Positions 50,131-58,247 are shown, counted from the first letter of the stretch. The stretch: DNA of 64,000 nt from Nitrospira sp. ST-bin5 (GCA_002083555.1 MSXN01000004.1:1-64000); one strand, 5' to 3'. The notes: generated by a model not told the origin, from the sequence alone. Made by a program: numbers and translations.

Positions 50131-52983
50131 TTATTGAAACCAGTGCGCCATGACCGCATCCAGCTCAGCGGCCTCAAACGGCTTGAGCAAATACGCCTGG
50201 GCCCCCATCCCGATCGCTTGGACCGCCAGCTCCTTGGAACCGGACGCCGTCATGATAATGATCGGGATTTCGGGAATCTGCAATCGAATCGCTTTCAGGA
50301 GATTCAGTCCTTCCATCCGTTCCAAACCAAGCTCCAGTATGATACCGGCATACCCGATCGACTGAATGGCGGTACGCAGTTCCTGCCCATCCGTCGCGGC
50401 ATCGGGGTGATATCCGCCGGCCCTCAGCCGGTCGGACAGCCACTGCCGAATGTCCGGATCCTCATCGGCCACCAGCACGCGCCGCGCTGCAACCGGCTGG
50501 CTTGGCGGAGACAATGGGATCGTCGATCGGAGGGGCAATGTAAACGAGACTTCGGCCCCCCCTGCCGGCCAGTTGTTGGCCGAAACACTTCCCCCTTGGA
50601 GCTCGACCAGCGTTTTGACGATGGAGAGCCCCAACCCGAGCCCCTTCGGGCCGCTCCGCTGTCCCTGCTGCACGCGAAAAAACGGATCGAAGATCTTATC
50701 CAGATCCTCGGCCGGAATTCCCGGTCCCGTATCCCTGACCAGAACACGGACGAATCGGGGGCTGGATGGATCGATAGCCACCGTGATCTCACCGTCCTCC
50801 GGCGTATACTTGACGGCATTCTGGATCAGATTCACCGCCACCTGAATCAATCGATCGCGATCGGCCAAGACCTCAATGCGCCGATCTGGCGCAGTAAGAC
50901 CGAGCCTCTGCCGCCTGGCGGACGCCAGGGGGCGCAGTTGCTCAATGGCGTCAAGCAAGCAAGACTCCAAATCCACATCGACCGGATGCACCTCCAAGCG
51001 GCCGGCCTCAATCCGGGTCCGGTCCAGAAGATCTTCGATCATCCGAATCAGCCGATCGGAATTGTCCAGCATGCGGAACAGATACCGCTGCTGCTTCTCA
51101 TTCAGCGGACCGGTGAGTCCGTCCAGAAGATTTTGCACGAACCCCTTGATGGAGGTCAGCGGGGTGCGCAGCTCGTGCGAGACATGCGAGAGAAACTGCG
51201 ACCGGAGCCGGTCGGCCTGCTCCAACGCCTCGGTACGCTCACGAATCTTCAACTCCAATCCGACGTTCCATTCCTCGATCTGCTGATAGGCCGCCGCATT
51301 ATCGAGCGCGATGGCGACTTGATTCGCCAGCGTGGTCATCAGCTCAAGATCGTCCTTCGTCAAGCTCGGCTCGTGCGTCCGGTCCACCGTCAGGATCCCC
51401 AGAATGTGGTCTTTGGCCTTCAAGGGGACGATGATCAGGGACTTCGTCCGGCTCAGTTCCGCAAGCCGTCGATTGATCGGATGGAGCTCCTGCCAGACCG
51501 TTTGGATATCCGCGATCAACAGCGGAAGACCTTGCAGGACCGCCATCCCCTCAGGGCTGTTCCGGTCCGTCACCGGCACCTCGCAATCCTGCGAGTAGGC
51601 CAAGACCTCATCGGACGCTCCGATCACGCGCACATGCCGAATCACACTGCGCAAGGGATCGAACATCGACACCATAGCACGGTCGTAATGCAAATCCTGC
51701 GTGAGCGTTTCCAGGACACGCTCCAGCAGCGTATCGCGATCCAACGTCGCGCTGAACAGGAGTCCGGCTTGATGCAGGGCCGTCAGTTGAGTCACCTTCC
51801 GGCGCAACTCGACCCGCGTCTGCTCCTGCCCCAAATAGGCCTCGCGCAATTCCTCATGCCGCGATTCGACGAACGCGATCTGTTCGCGAATGAGCGATTC
51901 CCGCTGTCGACTTTCCTTCCGCAGACGGCGCTGCATCAGCCATCCGGCCGCCAGGACCGGACTCAATCCGGCAAGCGCCATCTCAGCCGGCCCCATGGCG
52001 GGGAACAGAAGGCGCAGTCCTCCCGCGAGGCACAACCCGATCAACCCGCTCCACAGAATCCAGTGCGACTCGCGCCGAGAGCCTGGGTTACCCCAGCCAT
52101 CCCACGCCGGTTCGTGCTGCAAGAGACCCAGCCCGGACTCATCCGCAACGGCCTCACGCGGAGCCGCCTCGGACGGCACCGGCAATGCCGCCAGCGTCTG
52201 GGACGCCCGTCCCCATCGCGCCGGCCCGTCGCTCTGCCATCGAATCAGCCATCGGCACCACTCATCGTCGTTGGAGACGCACGACAGATTCGTCAACGTC
52301 GCCGGAGGCAGCCCATGCACGCGCGCCGGAACCGCCGCGAAAATCCCCTGGGCGGACTGACAAACCAGATAGGTGCACCGCCGCCTGAATGGCCCGAACT
52401 GGCGAAGCGTCCGGTCGGAAAAACGCATGGCGAGCGTGGCGGAACCCGGCGTCACATCGACCACCCGGCATTCGACCGAACCTGAAGCAAACTTGTTGCC
52501 GAAATAGGGAAACATGCCGTAGATCTGTTCGAGCGAGAAGGGTCGCGCCAACACCTGAATGATCGGCGACATTTTTTCCATCCCGCCCGCGAAGATGAAG
52601 TTCGGATCGCCGGTCAAGAGTTCGCAGAACTCGTAGAGGTAGGCGGCAAATTCGTAAGAGTAGCTATTCCAGGGGTTCTTCAGAAACTCCGGCGTGACAT
52701 GGTAGACGGAATCTTTGATGCGTTGATTCAACAGCACGCACAATTCGTCGACGGCCTCCGGGCCTGCGCCGTCTCCCCGTTCACGAGTCAGCGTCTTCTC
52801 CAGGTCGAGAATGACCGCCCGAATGCTCATGCCGCTCAAATCCCTGATCGTCTGGCCTTGCTCATCCAACCCGAACGGGCGAAACTCCATGAACGGCCGG
52901 TCAAGGATTCTGCGTTCCTTTGGCAAGAGCTCGATCGACGGCAGTACTGCCGGTTCTATACCGTCCAATGACTGAATAGACAT
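50131..52983 (-). CDS. Hybrid sensor histidine kinase (sensory domain-TM-GAF-HisKA-HATPase-receiver)
   Basis: About 950 residues from ATG 52983, which has GGGAGGG six bases upstream (ATG 53013 also in frame). Residues 1 to about 260 are a sensory region of unknown type with conserved-looking Cys residues (RRRCTYLVCQSAQG, LSCVSNDDEWCRWLIRW). Two hydrophobic helices lie near 310 to 350, then a coiled coil and a GAF domain (about 400 to 560; YDRAMVSMFDP, GMAVLQGLPLLIAD). HisKA has His603 in HVSHELRTPLTS. The ATPase has NAVKYTPEDG, DTGPGIP and GLGLGLSIVKTL. A receiver ends it (about 835 to 950), but the phospho-acceptor position reads Glu884 (IILELGLERMEG). See findings. Confidence 0.9.
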   Translation of the reverse strand: MSIQSLDGIEPAVLPSIELLPKERRILDRPFMEFRPFGLDEQGQTIRDLSGMSIRAVILDLEKTLTRERGDGAGPEAVDELCVLLNQRIKDSVYHVTPEFLKNPWNSYSYEFAAYLYEFCELLTGDPNFIFAGGMEKMSPIIQVLARPFSLEQIYGMFPYFGNKFASGSVECRVVDVTPGSATLAMRFSDRTLRQFGPFRRRCTYLVCQSAQGIFAAVPARVHGLPPATLTNLSCVSNDDEWCRWLIRWQSDGPARWGRASQTLAALPVPSEAAPREAVADESGLGLLQHEPAWDGWGNPGSRRESHWILWSGLIGLCLAGGLRLLFPAMGPAEMALAGLSPVLAAGWLMQRRLRKESRQRESLIREQIAFVESRHEELREAYLGQEQTRVELRRKVTQLTALHQAGLLFSATLDRDTLLERVLETLTQDLHYDRAMVSMFDPLRSVIRHVRVIGASDEVLAYSQDCEVPVTDRNSPEGMAVLQGLPLLIADIQTVWQELHPINRRLAELSRTKSLIIVPLKAKDHILGILTVDRTHEPSLTKDDLELMTTLANQVAIALDNAAAYQQIEEWNVGLELKIRERTEALEQADRLRSQFLSHVSHELRTPLTSIKGFVQNLLDGLTGPLNEKQQRYLFRMLDNSDRLIRMIEDLLDRTRIEAGRLEVHPVDVDLESCLLDAIEQLRPLASARRQRLGLTAPDRRIEVLADRDRLIQVAVNLIQNAVKYTPEDGEITVAIDPSSPRFVRVLVRDTGPGIPAEDLDKIFDPFFRVQQGQRSGPKGLGLGLSIVKTLVELQGGSVSANNWPAGGAEVSFTLPLRSTIPLSPPSQPVAARRVLVADEDPDIRQWLSDRLRAGGYHPDAATDGQELRTAIQSIGYAGIILELGLERMEGLNLLKAIRLQIPEIPIIIMTASGSKELAVQAIGMGAQAYLLKPFEAAELDAVMAHWFQ

Positions 52984-53119
52984 GACACCCTCCCCTCCGG
53001 GGACACGCTGCACGCGCCGGACATCCGGATTCCGGCGAGGCTAGTATAGGAAGGGAGGCTAGGGACTTCAAGAGAGAAGATCGCACGGCGGAAGGGATGG
53101 ATCACGCGGAAAGACCGAT

Positions 53120-53148
53120 CAACAGAGCCGATTCGGCAGGCTCTGTTG
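53120..53148 (-). terminator. Hairpin after the thiamine-binding-type gene, probable terminator
   Basis: A perfect 10-bp stem CAACAGAGCC / GGCTCTGTTG with a 9-nt loop, 27 bp after the stop of the gene at 53,176 on the minus strand; U run weak. The rest of the 190-bp gap to the kinase shows no gene. Confidence 0.5.
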
Positions 53149-53175
53149 ACCGGCCCGGCAGGAGAGCGGAGCGGC

Positions 53176-53484
53176 TTACTGCTTCACCCGGCGCTTGAGC
53201 TGTTTCTCGATGCTGGCCACCTTGCTGGAGAGCCGGCCTTTTGCCGCCTTGCGATAGTCGACCTTGATCGTGCAGGAAATACGTCCACAATCCTTGCGCA
53301 TCCGTTCGTAACACTTCTTCACGACTCCGAAGACTTCGTCCCATTCCCCTTCCAGCACGGTGCCCATCGGATTGAGCCGATAGTCCACACCGCTCTTGTC
53401 GATAATGTCGAGCGACCGGGCGACATACTTCCCGACACTCTCCCCTTTGCCCAACGGGGACATGCTGAATTCAAGCAAGACCAT
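53176..53484 (-). CDS. MTH1187/YkoF-type thiamine-binding family protein (DUF77)
   Basis: A 102-residue protein: MVLLEFSMSPLGKGESVGKYVARSL at the start (seen as LEFSMSPLGKGESVGKYV), then DYRLNPMGTVLEGEWDEVF and DCGRISCTIKVDYRKAA. These match the DUF77 family, whose members bind thiamine or related molecules and form a ferredoxin-like fold. The basic C-terminus EKQLKRRVKQ is unusual in length. It follows the precorrin-2 dehydrogenase gene by 14 bp, so both are probably in one operon. Confidence 0.88.
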   Translation of the reverse strand: MVLLEFSMSPLGKGESVGKYVARSLDIIDKSGVDYRLNPMGTVLEGEWDEVFGVVKKCYERMRKDCGRISCTIKVDYRKAAKGRLSSKVASIEKQLKRRVKQ

Positions 53485-53498
53485 CGTCGCCGACTCCT

Positions 53499-54167
53499 TT
53501 ATGTGGTTTTTGCCGCCGGCGCCGCCGCCCCCGCAGCCGTCTGCCGGGCGCGCTCGTCCTGCCAGACTTTCGGATATTGGACTTTCCCCAACAGACGGAA
53601 CCCGTCCAGCGCCTCACGCAGTAACGCGCGCCGCTTGTCCGCATCGGGCTCGTTCGCCTTCGCCTGCTCACGAAGGTGACCAAGCCAATCGACAAAGGCC
53701 GAAAACTCGCTATCGAGAATACGCTCCAAGTCTTCCTTCATGAATCCCGACAACGCCGGGGCCACCCCGCTGCTGCTGATCGCAACCCGGGCATGCCCGA
53801 CCGCTACCACCGCCGGCATCGTGACACTAGACAGCTCCGGCATGTCCACCGACCACAGGAGAAATCCCTTTTCCCGCGCCTTCGCCAGCAACATTCGGGC
53901 AAAATCCCTATCCCCACGGATCGTATTCAGCACCAGTATCGTATGCTCCAAATCGGTCTCGCGGAAATGCCGGCCGCGATGAATGACCTTCGCGGACGCG
54001 GCCAACAGTTTCAACGATTCATGCAGCGTCGGACTGATCACCGTCACCCGGGCACCGGATTCGAGCAACCGCTGAGACTTCTCCGCCGCCTCTTCATCGC
54101 CGCCGATCACCAGGACGGAAAACCCTTTCACATCGAGCACCAAGGGAAAACCAGGATTGGGAGCCAT
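53499..54167 (-). CDS. Precorrin-2 dehydrogenase / sirohydrochlorin ferrochelatase (CysG N-terminal type)
   Basis: Start put at ATG 54167 (MAPNPGFPLVLDVKG), with 222 residues; ATGs at 54182 and 54212 are also in frame. The Rossmann loop SVLVIGGDEEAAEKSQRLL binds NAD, and the catalytic Asp region is LWSVDMPELS. RVAISSSGVAPALSGFMKEDLERIL is the C-terminal half (seen as VAISSSGVAPALSGF). An Ala/Lys-rich tail of about 15 residues follows. It oxidises precorrin-2 to sirohydrochlorin and may insert iron, giving sirohaem or haem d1 precursors. CobA, its partner, is fused to HemD at 32,542-34,107. Confidence 0.88.
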   Translation of the reverse strand: MAPNPGFPLVLDVKGFSVLVIGGDEEAAEKSQRLLESGARVTVISPTLHESLKLLAASAKVIHRGRHFRETDLEHTILVLNTIRGDRDFARMLLAKAREKGFLLWSVDMPELSSVTMPAVVAVGHARVAISSSGVAPALSGFMKEDLERILDSEFSAFVDWLGHLREQAKANEPDADKRRALLREALDGFRLLGKVQYPKVWQDERARQTAAGAAAPAAKTT

Positions 54168-54303
54168 AACGTGTTCCTCCATACGGCACAGGGTGTAACT
54201 GGCAGCCATCATACAATAGCGTCTTCCTGGCCGTAAACCGTACCCTCCCCTTTTCCCCGCGACCTGTCTATAATGCGACGCTCATTGAGACTCTGGAGGA
54301 TCC

Positions 54304-54756
54304 ATGGCCGGAATATCAGGACAAGCGATCGGAATGGCAGGCAGTATCATTGGTCTGGCGGCCCTCGCCGCCTGGCTCGGACTCGCCCATAGTTGCGATC
54401 CGGCCACCGGAGAGCCGGTCGTCGCAGGACGGGTGACCATCGCCCCGAATCTGGCCGATCAGGTCAAGCCGACCGACGTCCTCTTCGTCATCGTGAAACG
54501 CCCTCAGGGTCCGCCACGGCCCATAGCCGCCAAACGCATCGATCATCCGACCTTCCCGGCCTCCTTTGAAATTACCAACGCCGATGTGATGGTCGAAGGA
54601 TCGGAGCTTCGCGGAATGGTGGATATCGTGGCCCGACTCGATCGTGACGGCCAGGCCGGACCGGCCCAGCCGGGCGATATTGAAGGGCGCTACGCCAAGA
54701 ATCCCACCCTCCCGGGCGGACGAGACTTCGAGATTGTCCTAGATGCGGTGAAGTAA
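54304..54756 (+). CDS. CycH/CcmI C-terminal-like periplasmic protein
   Basis: A 150-residue protein. An N-terminal helix (GSIIGLAALAAWLGLAHSC) is a signal anchor or, with the Cys, a possible lipoprotein signal. The rest matches the C-terminal beta-domain of the cytochrome c assembly factor CcmI/CycH: VVAGRVTIAPNLADQVKPTDVLFVIVKR (seen as GRVTIAPNLADQVKPTDVLF), then GPPRPIAAKRIDHPTFP and MVDIVARLDRDGQAG, then QPGDIEG. That domain binds apocytochrome. Here it stands alone, without TPR or membrane modules. Divergent from the precorrin dehydrogenase gene. Confidence 0.8.
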   Translation: MAGISGQAIGMAGSIIGLAALAAWLGLAHSCDPATGEPVVAGRVTIAPNLADQVKPTDVLFVIVKRPQGPPRPIAAKRIDHPTFPASFEITNADVMVEGSELRGMVDIVARLDRDGQAGPAQPGDIEGRYAKNPTLPGGRDFEIVLDAVK

Positions 54757-54806
54757 GGGGGAAAGCCCTGAGTCCTGAGCGAGTTTTCTGAAAATCCTGA
54801 ATTGCG

Positions 54807-54864
54807 CTGAGTACTCAGAACCAGGCTGTTCAAACGCGCTTTCAGCAAGGCCGCAGGCCATAGG
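54807..54864. repeat. Truncated copy (A1) of a palindromic intergenic element
   Basis: Begins with a perfect 12-bp palindrome CTGAGTACTCAG (54807-54818), then GGCTGTTCAAAC and GCAAGGCCGCAGG, the left half of the element described at 54883-55007. The right half is missing. It lies after the CycH-like gene. Confidence 0.6.
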
Positions 54865-54882
54865 TTGACCAGGCAAGAAAAA

Positions 54883-55007
54883 CAGACCGTTCAAACAAGC
54901 TATTCGGCAAGGCCGCAGGCGAAAAAACACCGCAGGCGTACCCTTAGGGGTACGTTGAGGATGTTTTAGAGACGAGAACGCAGCCAAGAGCTGGTTTCAA
55001 CGGTCTG
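54883..55007. repeat. Palindromic intergenic element, copy A2 (125 bp)
   Basis: Ends CAGACCGTTCAAAC and GTTTCAACGGTCTG are complementary over 13 of 14 bases. The inside has GCAAGGCCGCAGG, then GGCGTACCCTTAGGGGTACG, itself a hairpin, then GAGAACG. It ends 2 bp after the HNH gene stop (minus strand). Copies B and C share the core but not the end arms. Together with A1 it accounts for the 253-bp gap. Confidence 0.85.
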
Positions 55008-55009
55008 CG

Positions 55010-55555
55010 CTAAGTTTCGGCGGGGTCGGCGTCTAGTTCCATATTCCAATACAGATAGTCCCGCCAGCTCTCCGGCGTGTTGCGGATCCCGATTGTAATC
55101 GTAATCACCGGGCTCCAGCGCGGCTTCACCGGTTTCTTCTTCAACTTCATCCCGGCTTCGTCCGGCGTCCGCCCGCTCTTGCGATTATTACAGCGCCAGC
55201 AGGCCGTGGTGATGTTCTCCCACGTCTTCTTCCCGCCCTTGGCAATAGGAACCACATGGTCGAAGGTCAACTCTTCCGTTCGAAATTTCCGGCTGCAATA
55301 TTGGCAGGTGTAGCCATCGCGCGTAAAAATATTGATGCGGGAAAACTTCACCGCCCGGTGGCTGTCTTTCAGACGCACCAGCTTGAGAAGCCGCATGACT
55401 GCCGGGAGCTTGATCGAGAGGGAGATGCCGTGGATTTCACGGTCGTAGACTTCGAGGACTTCGACTTTGCCTTGCCAGAGAAGGGCAATGGCTTTTTGCC
55501 AGTGAACCACCCGCAGCGGTTCGTACGTCGAGTTGAGCAGGAGAGTCATTTCCAT
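55010..55555 (-). CDS. HNH endonuclease family protein
   Basis: A 181-residue protein (ATG 55549 is an alternative start). The HNH domain has FTRDGYTCQYCSRKFRTEELTFDHVVPIAKGGK in parts: DGYTCQYC, LTFDHVVPIAKGG and NITTACWRCNNRKSGRTP. It has the His and two CxxC pairs of the zinc-bound HNH_5 type. The N-terminal 60 residues (LLLNSTYEPLRVVHWQKAIALL) are conserved in this family and may bind DNA. No restriction-modification or phage gene is near, so it is not obviously a defence gene. Role unknown. Confidence 0.88.
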   Translation of the reverse strand: MEMTLLLNSTYEPLRVVHWQKAIALLWQGKVEVLEVYDREIHGISLSIKLPAVMRLLKLVRLKDSHRAVKFSRINIFTRDGYTCQYCSRKFRTEELTFDHVVPIAKGGKKTWENITTACWRCNNRKSGRTPDEAGMKLKKKPVKPRWSPVITITIGIRNTPESWRDYLYWNMELDADPAET

Positions 55556-55715
55556 GCAGCAACCTCATTCCCTACCTGGCTCCTCTCTGAGAGGCCATCC
55601 AGTTAATCAAGGGCGTATATGATAATTGTATGCCATAGGCCCCGGGCGAAATCAAGCAACCCCGCATCTATCGCCCTCTAGACGCCGCTATCGGTTTTTT
55701 GGGACACTGCCCTCC

Positions 55716-56036
55716 ATGAAAGACTTCGTGATCGTGGCCGCGCTCACCGACGTGCCTCCGGGAACAACAAAGACGGTGGACGTCAGCGGCATCTGGATTG
55801 CGCTCTGCAATGTCGACGGAACGCTTTATGCGGTCGACAACACCTGCCCGCATGCAGGCGGGCCGCTTGGGGACGGGAAACTGAAGGAAGGCACCATCGA
55901 ATGCCCCTGGCACGGTTGGAAATTTGATCTAAGAACCGGCCAGCGTGTGAACAATCCCAACTTTACCGTGGCCTGCTGCGACGTGCGAGTCATTGACGGC
56001 CAGATTCAGATCAAACTCCCGGAGGACCTGACATAG
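55716..56036 (+). CDS. Rieske [2Fe-2S] protein (NirD/ferredoxin-like)
   Basis: A 106-residue protein from ATG 55716 (MKDFVIVAALTDVPPG). The upstream open frame to 55626 has no similarity to the family. Ligands are in CPHAGGPLGDG and CPWHGWKFDL, the CxH..CxxH arrangement of Rieske clusters. The layout is that of small NirD-type or dioxygenase ferredoxin components, which pass electrons in the cytoplasm. No oxygenase gene lies next to it. Its last 26 bp overlap the convergent gene 56,011-56,541. Confidence 0.9.
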   Translation: MKDFVIVAALTDVPPGTTKTVDVSGIWIALCNVDGTLYAVDNTCPHAGGPLGDGKLKEGTIECPWHGWKFDLRTGQRVNNPNFTVACCDVRVIDGQIQIKLPEDLT

Positions 56037-56541
56037 GCGGCATGGGAGGGGCGCCAGGCAGCGGCGGCGCAGGCGTCTGCGGCCGATCGGAATCCGGCGG
56101 CATCGGCGTCACACCATCGGCAGGCACCGAAGCGGCATTGACCTTCTTCTTCCCTAAGTGTGCGTGCCAGATAAATTCCCGCTCAAACCATTGGCCGCTT
56201 ACACTTTGATCGCGCAACTGCAGGCGAATCTCATAGATGTCCCCTTCTACCTGCTTGACACGCCACTCACCGAGCCGCACCCCCTGCCCGCGCTCCTTCA
56301 TCGAACGGACATGTTCGTTCATCGCTTGAAGAATCGTCGGAAACCCGATCGCCTGATGCGTCTGCACCATGGCCAGCGCCTCGGCCGCTTGCTTGTCGGC
56401 CATCGGATTGAGAGACGGCGGCTTCGTGACAAAGTAATAGAGCCCGCCGAACACGAGCACCGCCACCACCGCATAGTGGAGCGTTCTCACCAAGAACGAG
56501 GATTCCGACGCTGCAGTCGAGAGAGACGGATCGGTACTCAT
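56011..56541 (-). CDS. Single-pass membrane protein with proline-rich tail, unknown function
   Basis: A 176-residue protein. One transmembrane helix (TLHYAVVAVLVFGGLYYFV) near residues 22 to 40, a soluble domain of about 85 residues (QAIGFPTILQAMNEHVRSM, LGEWRVKQVEGDIYEIRLQL, GQWFEREFIWHAHL) and a Pro/Met tail (PAPPLPGAPPMPPM). No family recognised. The domain probably lies in the periplasm. Convergent with, and overlapping, the Rieske gene tail. Confidence 0.7.
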   Translation of the reverse strand: MSTDPSLSTAASESSFLVRTLHYAVVAVLVFGGLYYFVTKPPSLNPMADKQAAEALAMVQTHQAIGFPTILQAMNEHVRSMKERGQGVRLGEWRVKQVEGDIYEIRLQLRDQSVSGQWFEREFIWHAHLGKKKVNAASVPADGVTPMPPDSDRPQTPAPPLPGAPPMPPMSGPPGV

Positions 56542-56735
56542 AGTTCAGATACTCAATTCCATAGGAGAGAGCGATGGGCTGACGGGCGAACACGCATCGC
56601 AGGCATCTTAGGAAGCGATTGGATGGTTGTCAATGGACGATCCCGCGCGCTAACCTGTCTGCTTGTCTGACGAAAAGCCGGTGTGCTACAAGTAACGCGG
56701 CACCATCGTCACTCGAATCACCAAGAGCGCCTCGC

Positions 56736-57179
56736 ATGAAATTCTTTTTGTACGGAGACAACCTCAATCTGACTCAACTCAAGCGCCGGGCTCCGGAACA
56801 TCAGTTCCTCTATCTGGCCACGCTGGGCGATCACACCATCAAGTTCTGCCGATGGTCGGCGCAGTGGCGGTGCGGACTCGCCAGCATCGCTCCCTCCCCC
56901 GGAGAAAAGGTCTGGGGGGCGGTCTTCGAACTGACCGACGAGGATCTGAAGATTATGGATGAGTTTGAGCAGGATGTACCGCCAGGCGCCTACCGGCACC
57001 TGCAGATTACGGTCCTGAACGAAGCCGGCGAGAAGGAGCTCGTGACGACCTACGCCGCCAATCCCATCGGAAAGTTCAAACCGAAAGACCACTACCTCGA
57101 CTGGGTCATCAAAGGACTCAAACAGTGGAAAATGCCGGAGGAAGCCGTCGAACAGTGGCAAGCCTACCGGCCTTCGTAG
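56736..57179 (+). CDS. Gamma-glutamylcyclotransferase-like (AIG2/GGCT fold) protein
   Basis: A 147-residue protein from ATG 56736 (MKFFLYGDNLNLTQLKRRAP). The start matches the GGCT family, where YGSNL is usual; here YGDNL. VWGAVFELTDEDLKIMDEFEQDVPPGAYRH, seen as WGAVFELTDEDLKIMDEFE, is the core and carries the catalytic Glu position. Family enzymes cyclise gamma-glutamyl amines. A possible promoter (TTGTCT at 56663, TACAAG at 56687) precedes it. Confidence 0.78.
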   Translation: MKFFLYGDNLNLTQLKRRAPEHQFLYLATLGDHTIKFCRWSAQWRCGLASIAPSPGEKVWGAVFELTDEDLKIMDEFEQDVPPGAYRHLQITVLNEAGEKELVTTYAANPIGKFKPKDHYLDWVIKGLKQWKMPEEAVEQWQAYRPS

Positions 57180-57233
57180 GCAGCGCGACGCACGCGCTGT
57201 GTTCACACATCACCCACTCTAACTGAGGGAACT

Positions 57234-57560
57234 ATGCCAAAGCCAAAGCATCATATTCTCGTCTGCACCAACTCCCGTCCTCCGGGACACCCCAAGCCCT
57301 CGTGCGGCAGCGCCGGAGCCGCGCAGTTGCTCATGGCCTTCAACATGGGGCTCATGCAGCGCGGCGTGCAACCGGGCCAGGTCCTCGTCAGCGGCACCGG
57401 ATGCCTGGGCCCCTGCGAACAGGGCCCGACCGTGGTTGTGTACCCCGACAACACCTGGTACTCGAAGGTGACGGAAGCCGATGTCGCAACCATCCTCGAT
57501 GAACACATCATCAAGGGAACGCCGGCCGCGAAACTAAACCCGGACGCAGCCTGGAAATAG
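57234..57560 (+). CDS. Thioredoxin-like [2Fe-2S] ferredoxin
   Basis: A 108-residue protein. Cys residues CTNSRPPGHPKPSCG, then GTGCLGPCEQGP give the CX11-12C..CX3C pattern of the thioredoxin-fold ferredoxins (NuoE-like/Shethna type). It would pass single electrons in the cytoplasm. The family often accompanies cobalt chelatase or nitrogenase genes; none is seen here. Next is a hairpin, then moaB. Confidence 0.9.
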   Translation: MPKPKHHILVCTNSRPPGHPKPSCGSAGAAQLLMAFNMGLMQRGVQPGQVLVSGTGCLGPCEQGPTVVVYPDNTWYSKVTEADVATILDEHIIKGTPAAKLNPDAAWK

Positions 57561-57568
57561 GAATAGCA

Positions 57569-57605
57569 ATCAGCCGTCAGCTTTCCCAAAAAGCTGATGG
57601 CTGAT
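57569..57605. repeat. Hairpin repeat D1 after the ferredoxin gene
   Basis: ATCAGCCGTCAGCTT (57569-57583) and AAGCTGATGGCTGAT (57591-57605) pair over 14 of 15 bases with a 7-nt loop, 8 bp after the ferredoxin stop. The core CAGCTGATGG also forms repeat D2. Confidence 0.75.
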
Positions 57606-57628
57606 CGCTGAAAGCGTTTTGCACTGAC

Positions 57629-58144
57629 ATGAGCACCACCCCGAGTCATAAAGAACATAAGCACCATGCCCCCCGTTCTATCGGGTGCATGGTCATTACC
57701 TGCAGCGACACCCGCACACCGGAGACGGACACGAGCGGCCAGCTCATCCAGAAACTGCTCAAGGAAAATGGGCATAATACCGCCGCCTACCATCTGGTGA
57801 AAGACGAACCGGCGCAGATCACCGCGCGGATCACCGAAGGCATCGCCAACGAAGCCGTCCAGGCCATCATCATCAACGGCGGAACCGGAATCTCCCGGCG
57901 GGATTCGACGTTTGAAGCAGTCGATGCCATGCTGGAAAAACGGCTGGATGGATTCGGCGAAGTCTTTCGCTATCTGACCTATCAGGAAATCGGCTCACCG
58001 GCTATCATGAGCCGAGCCACCGCCGGCATCATCAAAGGCCGCGTCCTCTTCTCCACCCCAGGCTCGGAAAACGCCGTCCGCCTGGCGATGGAAAAGTTGA
58101 TCCTTCCCGAACTCGGGCATCTCGTCAAAGAACTGACTAAATAG
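57629..58144 (+). CDS. moaB: Molybdenum cofactor biosynthesis protein B (MoaB/Mog family)
   Basis: A 171-residue protein. MVITCSDTRTPETDTSGQLI, seen as VITCSDTRTPETDTSG, then IIINGGTGISRRDSTFEAV, then EVFRYLTYQEIGSPAIMSRATAGI, seen as YQEIGSPAIMSRA, and FSTPGSENAVRLAM. The family binds molybdopterin, adenylating it in Mog. No other moa gene is nearby. Starts 68 bp after the ferredoxin gene. Confidence 0.93.
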   Translation: MSTTPSHKEHKHHAPRSIGCMVITCSDTRTPETDTSGQLIQKLLKENGHNTAAYHLVKDEPAQITARITEGIANEAVQAIIINGGTGISRRDSTFEAVDAMLEKRLDGFGEVFRYLTYQEIGSPAIMSRATAGIIKGRVLFSTPGSENAVRLAMEKLILPELGHLVKELTK

Positions 58145-58150
58145 AACAGG

Positions 58151-58241
58151 CCATCAGCTGTTAGCAGTCAGCCTTCAGCTTCGATACATCCAGAAAACTC
58201 ACCCCAGGCCTCTGATTCAGCTGAACGCTGACAGCTGATGG
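58151..58241. repeat. Long hairpin repeat D2, probable terminator of moaB
   Basis: CCATCAGCTGT (58151-58161) pairs with ACAGCTGATGG (58231-58241), and further bases inside also match (TCAGC). A T run (ATTTTTTC) follows at 58242, so it would terminate plus-strand transcription. It lies between convergent moaB and the CBS gene and shares its core with D1. Confidence 0.7.
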
Positions 58242-58247
58242 ATTTTT

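Noticed and set aside
50089..52485. 798-codon open frame on the plus strand
   Set aside because: It lies wholly antisense to the hybrid kinase, whose domains are clear. Its product is rich in Arg, Gln and His and has no domain pattern, as expected from a GC-rich shadow.
55010..55555. HNH gene as part of a restriction or phage-defence island
   Set aside because: Neighbours are a palindromic repeat, a Rieske protein and a CycH-like gene. No methylase, helicase, integrase or other defence gene is near.
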